Shown here piece after piece: positions 59,686 through 64,000 of a DNA stretch of 64,000 nucleotides. Position 1 is the first letter of the stretch. Each line of letters starts with the position of its first letter. Source of the stretch: Celeribacter marinus (GTDB lineage: Bacteria; Pseudomonadota; Alphaproteobacteria; Rhodobacterales; Rhodobacteraceae); the NCBI RefSeq assembly GCF_001308265.1, contig NZ_CP012023.1:62001-126000 (forward strand), written 5' to 3'. The notes below the pieces were generated by a model. It was not told where the DNA came from, did not search any database, and saw only the letters and a program-made list of their open reading frames with translations. The position numbers and the translations under genes were made by a program.

Positions 59686-60629
59686 TAATTACAATTTCGG
59701 GTGGATTTGTGGCAGGTCAACAGATGTCGTTTGATTTGTTCGGTGAAACTGTTTCCTTCACAACTTCTGAAGACGATGGCTACAGCGATACTCTTGCAGG
59801 TGTTGCGAACCAACTGGCAGTTGCAATTAATAATGCTGGCATCAGCGGTATAAGCGCTGCAAAAGACGCTAGTGCCAACACAGTAACCATCACAGCTGAT
59901 GTGATTGCGGGTAATGGCGTAGTGAATAGCGGTGATGAGTTCGTCGTTACGAGCGTAGGCGCACAGGCATCTGCAACGATTGAAATTTCTGGGACTGATG
60001 TAGGCAACGGTGGTACAGCTACAGCTGCTTCGTATGCGGTTGGTGATGCCTATACTTTCGAAGTTGCGGGCCAGGAGTTTTCAGTTGTAGTTGGAACTGA
60101 TGGATATACAAATGATCTTGCCGGTTTGTCTGCACAAATGAAAGACACAATTGATGCAGCTGGTATTGTTGGGTTGACTGTGACTGCCAACACAGCAACT
60201 ACTGCAGGGGTTTCTCTGACACGTACTCTGACAGGAACAACAGCAAATCAGGGTGGTTCAACTGTTGTTACAAATATTCAGTCACTTGCTGCTGATGAGG
60301 TCGCCGAAGCAATAAACACTGGCGCTATTAGCGTATCCAGCGCCACAAATGCGGCTGATGCAATCAAACGCATAGACGCTGCATTGCTTCAAATCAACAC
60401 TCAGCGTGCAGAACTTGGTGCGGTTTCTAACCGGATGGACCACACGATCAACAACTTGTCGAATGTCTCAGTCAACCTTCAATCTGGTATGAGCCGCATT
60501 CAGGATGCAGACTTTGCTAAAGTGACTGGTGAGCTGACCAAGTCGCAGATCATGAGCCAAGCGGCAACAGCAATGCTGGCGCAGGCGAATGCTTCGAAGC
60601 AAGGTGTACTAAGCCTGCTGCAAGGCTAA
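59686..60629 (+). pseudogene. Second flagellin, 3' fragment only
   Basis: The frame is open from the IS3 boundary (ITISGGFVAGQQMSFDLFGE) with no start or N-terminal D0/D1, which polymerisation needs. About 200 residues of beta domain are followed by an intact C-terminal core (LLQINTQRAELGAVSNRMDH, FAKVTGELTKSQIMSQAATA, MLAQANASKQGVLSLLQG). The last 26 residues are the same as in flagellin 1. A GTG at 59709 could start a useless fragment. The 5' half was probably lost by IS3-linked deletion. Confidence 0.9.
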
Positions 60630-60649
60630 GAGTATCTATCAAGACACTG

Positions 60650-60680
60650 AAAAGGCCCTCGCTTTGCGGGGGCCTTTTTG
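60650..60680 (+). terminator. Terminator of flagellin 2 remnant
   Basis: Same hairpin as after flagellin 1 (AGGCCCTCGC / GCGGGGGCCT, then TTTTTG), 24 bases after the stop. Confidence 0.9.
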
Positions 60681-60711
60681 ATTCACGCATATCTTAGATA
60701 AAAAACGTTAG

Positions 60712-60858
60712 ATGCTAACAATAAATGTTGAGATACTAGCTACAAAGTGGGAGATGCTAGAGCGCCTTAGTGAGATGCTAGATCTGCGCTTTACTACGTC
60801 CTTTCGCAACTTTGTTGAGTTTCTGTTACAATTTTTCAGACGGGCGGCGGGGCAGTAA
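60712..60858 (+). CDS. 48-codon heptad ORF after flagellin 2
   Basis: ATG 60712 to TAA 60858, the homologue of the frame at 55460. The product reads MLTINVEILATKWEMLERLS, then EMLDLRFTTSFRNFVEFLLQ and FFRRAAGQ. Against copy 1 there are 18 changed codons: 5 silent and several hydrophobic-for-hydrophobic or acid-for-acid (M/I, L/M, V/L, E/D, Y/F). There are no indels or stops. It also lacks a ribosome site and overlaps the antisense gene by 33 bases. Confidence 0.4.
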   Translation: MLTINVEILATKWEMLERLSEMLDLRFTTSFRNFVEFLLQFFRRAAGQ

Positions 60859-61194
60859 AATGCGTGCTGCAAGTGCTGCGCCGTGATGCTGCCAAAACTG
60901 GTTGCGGTTGGTGATGACACGCGGTGCTCCGTTGCGCAGAGCGGTATGAGCGATTGAGCGTGTGCGTGATTGCAGTGCAGCGGTTCCCGCTGCGACACGT
61001 TCGGGCCATGGCTGTCCACGGGGTGGTGCCGTGTAATGAGCAGACGCAGCGGCGTCTGCGGCTGAGAGCACACTGCGTACAATGTCAGGTAGTGGTTCTG
61101 CAGCTACAAACATGCTGAGCGGTGCTATGCCTGTGTCTGAATTGTTTTGAGCCAACGAGATGCGGGTTCCGTCAAAACGCTCAAGCTCTCTCAA
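60826..61194 (-). CDS. Hypothetical gene X, copy 2
   Basis: A 122-residue frame with TTG start at 61194 (LRELERFDGTRISLAQNNSD). The frame stays open upstream to about 61282 (SIKATVRIEGNEQLEALIAN) but offers no ATG, GTG or TTG there. AAAAGGAG does stand just before that stretch, so the original start may have been lost. The rest matches copy 1 at 55574. The basic C-terminus (HHGAALAARILLPRRPSEKL) and size recall small phage morphogenesis proteins. No firm family. Confidence 0.5.
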   Translation of the reverse strand: MRELERFDGTRISLAQNNSDTGIAPLSMFVAAEPLPDIVRSVLSAADAAASAHYTAPPRGQPWPERVAAGTAALQSRTRSIAHTALRNGAPRVITNRNQFWQHHGAALAARILLPRRPSEKL

Positions 61195-61301
61195 GTTTGC
61201 GATTAATGCTTCTAATTGCTCGTTTCCTTCAATACGTACGGTTGCCTTGATTGATACAACAGGGTGAACTCCTTTTATAATTTATAGCTTAAAATAACTT
61301 A

Positions 61302-62018
61302 GGGGCTGTCCTAGATAACCCGATTAAGGGGTTTCAAAGGGACTATGAGAAAGAGTCGTATCAACCAATCGAAGCAAGGCCGCTTGATTTAACAATTTAT
61401 AGCAGGAACCACGGCGCGAACGGCGGCCAGCCTCGTCGGCGTGCATCGCAATTCCGCAGCCTTCTACTTCCACCGTCTGCGCGAGGTTGTCGCGTACGAG
61501 CCAGAGGCTGAGAGCGAAGCCATGTTAGGTGGCGAGATTGAGGTTGACGCGAGCTACTCTGGGTGTCGCCAGAAAGGCAGGCGCGGACGCGGCGCTGCTG
61601 GGAAAATCCCTGTATTTGGTCTACTCAAGCATGGTGGAAAAGTTTACACACGCGTGATCCCAGATGCGGCTGGGAAGACGCTGGTGCCCATCATTGAACG
61701 TAAAGTGATGCCCGACAGCATCGTTTATTCACACAGCTGGCGGGGATACAACGCGCTTGATTTCAGCTCGTTCAAGCACTTCCGTATCAATCATTCTGAG
61801 CTCTTTGCAGAGGGCCGAAATCACATCGATGGCATCGAGAATTTTTGGAACCAAGCCAAGCGTCATATGCGCAAATTCAACGGTGTCCCGAGAGAGCATT
61901 TTGCGCTATATTTGAAAGAATTCGAGTGGCGCTTCAACACACCTGACCCAAAGCGCCAGTTAACGACACTAAGACAATGGGTTAGGAAGAATATGGGCTA
62001 ATTATCTAGAACAGCCCC
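61302..62018 (+). mobile_element. IS1595-like (ISXO2-type) element
   Basis: Ends carry inverted repeats GGGGCTGTCCTAGATAA and GGGGCTGTTCTAGATAA (one mismatch). Length about 717 bp. Flanking 8-mers (ATAACTTA left, TTATTTGT right) do not match, so no target duplication is seen. It sits just upstream of gene X copy 2 and may have removed its original start. Confidence 0.82.
61345..62001 (+). pseudogene. IS1595-family transposase with in-frame stop
   Basis: From ATG 61345 the frame reads MRKSRINQSKQGRLI, TAA (61390-61392), then QFIAGTTARTAASLVGVHRN and onward to 62001. In related elements the stop position is a sense codon (RLI(E/Q)xFVAG). The catalytic part is intact: GGEIEVDASYSGCRQKGRRG, YSHSWRGYNALDFSSFKHFR, FAEGRNHIDGIENFWNQAKR. 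A start at GTG 61438 would lose the HTH, so the gene is probably dead unless the stop is read through. Confidence 0.82.
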
Positions 62019-62052
62019 TTATTTGTTATTAGGATATCTGGGAGGTGGTAGA

Positions 62053-62448
62053 ATGGCGCTTAAGACTGGGGCACTGCTTGCTATACTCGGGGTAGCTTTA
62101 GTTGGGGTGTATATGCTCATGACAATGCCACAATTTCTCAATGTCACACCTAAGCCGGTCGTTGCTCACGTGCAGTTAGTGAACAACTGCCCACTGCGCG
62201 AAAGCGCCTTTAGGGTGCAAGATTTGACAACGGGTAAGATTACGGCTTTTTCTGGCGGTTATGCCCGCGTAAATACAATCAATACCCATTACTTAACGCT
62301 GTCTTTGGCAAAAAAATACGAGGGTGTGGTATTTTCGGGAACCCCCGTGCGCGTCACAGGAAACATGACGCTTACGGCTGACTGTCAGACCTCGGAAAAA
62401 GAGAACGCAACATTCCAGTCATTACGTGACTCATTGGGTGGACAATAA
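62053..62448 (+). CDS. Single-span exported hypothetical protein
   Basis: A 131-residue protein. ATG 62053 has GGAGGTGG upstream. One N-terminal span (TGALLAILGVALVGVYMLMT) precedes a beta-rich domain (VVAHVQLVNNCPLRESAFRV, QDLTTGKITAFSGGYARVN) with Cys in NNC and DCQT that could form a disulfide. No family recognised. It follows the IS element by 34 bases. Confidence 0.65.
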   Translation: MALKTGALLAILGVALVGVYMLMTMPQFLNVTPKPVVAHVQLVNNCPLRESAFRVQDLTTGKITAFSGGYARVNTINTHYLTLSLAKKYEGVVFSGTPVRVTGNMTLTADCQTSEKENATFQSLRDSLGGQ

Positions 62449-62574
62449 ATGGGGCGTCAAGATAGGGCAAATTCAAAGGATTATCCAAATATCTTGGAGA
62501 ACTCATATTTTTTATTATTAGGTGCGAATTTTTGTTAATTAACTCATGCGCTGCTACTGAGGGAGGGTCACGTC

Positions 62575-63507
62575 ATGGGTACTGCGTACAGACGCATTCA
62601 AAACAGATGCGGTACAGTCCTACAGCACGCTAAGCATGGTGACAAAGGCAGTAGATACGTCGACTACTTTTTAGCGACCCTTGTCATCATTAATATTGTT
62701 GCGATCGCTTTAGAGTCTGTTGCGTCGATTTACGAACAGTTTGGAGCATATTTAGACGCAATTGAAGCCGTCAGTATTTTAATCTTTTCAGTTGAGTATG
62801 TGCTGAGGATTTGGAGCGCACCTTTGCCAATAGCATTGGCGCCTAATTTTTCAGTCCGGCTCAAACAAAGGTGGGCCTACATTACGAGTTTCAACGGTAT
62901 CATTGATCTGGTTTCAATACTGCCGTTTTATATCCAAGCCATCTTCCCTTACGTGGATCTACGAATACTTCGCGCATTTCGTCTTTTGCGCATTTTGAAG
63001 CTTTCAAACTATAATTCCGCGCTGGAAGACTTGTTTGAAGCCATCATGGAAGAACGAAGGTCATTCTATGCGGCTTTGTATTTGTTTGTCATCGTGTTTA
63101 TCGTATCTTCCTCACTCATGTATTTTGCCGAACATCGCGTTCATCCTGATGGATTTAAATCTATACCAGGGTCAATGTATTGGTCTTTGATTACACTCAC
63201 CACCGTTGGCTACGGTGATATCACACCCGTTACGGTCGCAGGTAAGATTATTGCATCAACAGCTGCGATATTTGGCGTGATAGTTGTCGCTCTCATCACT
63301 GGGATTGTTGTGTCCTCTTTCAATTCTCAAATGGAGCGGCGCCGCTTGATATTTGAAGATCAGGTGCGATTGTTCTTGCTTGATGGAATCCTCGATAACA
63401 ATGAGGAACGAGCGCTTGAAGTCCTGCGCAAAGAATTTGGGATGTCAAAGCGACGAGCGGATGAACTTGTGCAGCAAGTCAGGGCAACAAAAGCTCACGG
63501 GCCGTGA
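62575..63507 (+). CDS. Kv-type voltage-gated potassium channel
   Basis: A 310-residue six-span ion channel. S4 has the periodic Arg pattern (LRILRAFRLLRILKLSNYNS). The pore helix and filter are WSLITLTTVGYGDITPVTVA, with TVGYGD at residues 210-215. A C-terminal helical tail of ~55 residues (LFLLDGILDNNEERALEVLR) may tetramerise or sense a ligand. Potassium selectivity follows from the filter. It stands alone. Confidence 0.93.
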   Translation: MGTAYRRIQNRCGTVLQHAKHGDKGSRYVDYFLATLVIINIVAIALESVASIYEQFGAYLDAIEAVSILIFSVEYVLRIWSAPLPIALAPNFSVRLKQRWAYITSFNGIIDLVSILPFYIQAIFPYVDLRILRAFRLLRILKLSNYNSALEDLFEAIMEERRSFYAALYLFVIVFIVSSSLMYFAEHRVHPDGFKSIPGSMYWSLITLTTVGYGDITPVTVAGKIIASTAAIFGVIVVALITGIVVSSFNSQMERRRLIFEDQVRLFLLDGILDNNEERALEVLRKEFGMSKRRADELVQQVRATKAHGP

Positions 63508-63780
63508 GGAGGTAGCTTCAGACAGGAGGCGCTCATTTGTTTAAGCGGCAGCTCCGACAGGCATCCACGTTATGTTTCTTGAGAATGGGAGTGCAACTAT
63601 TTCTTGTGACCGAAACCCTTCCCCCGTTTTTGTCAGAGGTATTGGGCAAGCATGTCTCGGGAAGGGAATGAGATATGTCCTGTGCTTTGGTTGCGCCGCC
63701 AAACGGAACTCAACAGCACCCGCGAGGCCAGAACGGATATCAACGCTATGTGAAGCCTTCAAGCCAAAAGACAACTGATA
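63508..63780. other. 273-base gap, no supported gene
   Basis: Two short frames on opposite strands (63541-63774 reverse, 63572-63778 forward) overlap each other here. Neither has a ribosome site or recognisable motif, so I call neither. Confidence 0.5.
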
Positions 63781-63999
63781 TTATCTATCCGATACAAGGC
63801 GCACCGCCAAACGTTGCTCGGGGAAGAAACGTCCATAGCTCTCGCCTGTCATGAAGCTGATACTCCAACGGTTGCGCGGTGCCACCCAGTTCTTACTTGA
63901 CGTCCAATAAGGCTCTGCAGCCGTGTTGGGAAACAGTACAGAATCAATTTTTGTACCGTAACAGGTGTCGCAGACAAGCGTTTGCAACTCTGATTTTGT
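63781..63999 (-). CDS. DUF1566/Lcl-type C-terminal domain protein, partial
   Basis: The reverse-strand frame is open to the window edge and ends at 63781. The visible 72 residues contain CDTCYG, then YWTSSKNWVAPRNRWSISFM and TGESYGRFFPEQRLAVRLVS. The YW(T/S)SS...W...F..G......AVRLV pattern is the end of the Lcl/DUF1566 C-lectin-like domain. Such proteins are usually secreted or lipidated. The start lies beyond the window. Confidence 0.72.
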   Translation of the reverse strand, partial: TKSELQTLVCDTCYGTKIDSVLFPNTAAEPYWTSSKNWVAPRNRWSISFMTGESYGRFFPEQRLAVRLVSDR

Positions 64000-64000
64000 G

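Larger units (their letters stand above)
55240..61160. repeat. Direct repeat: flagellin 3' end to gene X, two copies
   Basis: About 55240-55908 and 60490-61160 share flagellin C-terminal codons, the terminator, the 48-codon ORF and gene X in the same order and spacing. The most conserved parts are the last ~90 bases of flagellin with the terminator, and the ~300 bases of gene X. Recombination between them would delete the IS block. The entry spans both copies. Confidence 0.85.

Noticed and set aside
63541..63778. Two opposite short frames near the right end
   Set aside because: They overlap each other and neither has a start signal or motif.

Overview
The window looks like chromosomal DNA of a marine alphaproteobacterium, most likely Rhodobacterales. 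This is inferred from gene content and protein style; no rRNA or marker gene is present to prove it. It has three parts: a broken lambda-like prophage (about 1-10,720), a large flagellar locus (about 11,700-55,400), and a flagellin duplication damaged by insertion sequences (about 52,700-62,020). A short tail of unrelated genes follows.

Prophage remnant. The plus strand carries a head and tail operon in classical lambda order: terminase large subunit (cut by the window edge), gpW-like joiner, portal, ClpP-type protease, decoration protein D, capsid E, joining proteins, tail terminator-like protein, tail tube, tail assembly chaperone with an A AAA AAC frameshift site, and the first ~45 codons of a tape measure gene. 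The tape measure is then cut, so this remnant cannot make a normal tail. Three cargo blocks sit in reverse orientation between tail genes: an acyl carrier protein, a bactofilin with a 55-residue membrane protein, and a VapBC toxin-antitoxin pair.

Flagellar locus. The order is flgBCDEFGHIJKL-sltF, then a ClC gene and an extra rod/hook paralogue. A reverse-strand group (second FliL, 57-residue orphan, FliS, 162-residue orphan) comes next. Then come a sigma54 activator and fliEFGHIJ, fliKLMN, fliOPQR-flhB, a four-gene orphan block, rpoN and flagellin. Seven GG-N10-GC sigma54 promoters head nearly every transcription unit, and the locus carries its own rpoN. The activator lacks a C-terminal helix-turn-helix. 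FliS, dedicated sigma54 control and the activator-fliE arrangement resemble the horizontally acquired Fla1 system of Rhodobacter sphaeroides rather than the CtrA-controlled ancestral alphaproteobacterial flagellum. The hook protein (1452 aa), FlgK (1416 aa) and flagellin (886 aa) are all far larger than usual, suggesting a thick or heavily decorated hook and filament. flgA, flhA, fliD, fliA, flgM and motAB are not in the window.

Flagellin duplication and IS region. A second flagellin keeps only its 3' part. The same ~0.65 kb segment (flagellin 3' end, terminator, a 48-codon ORF, an antisense gene) follows both copies. Between the copies lies an IS3-family element that is itself interrupted, at the catalytic Glu region of its transposase, by an IS21-family element with a 6-bp target duplication. 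The IS3 element has no target duplication, so it probably removed the 5' half of flagellin 2 by adjacent deletion. An IS1595-like element with a nonsense codon follows, then a small membrane protein, a Kv-type potassium channel and the end of a DUF1566-type protein.
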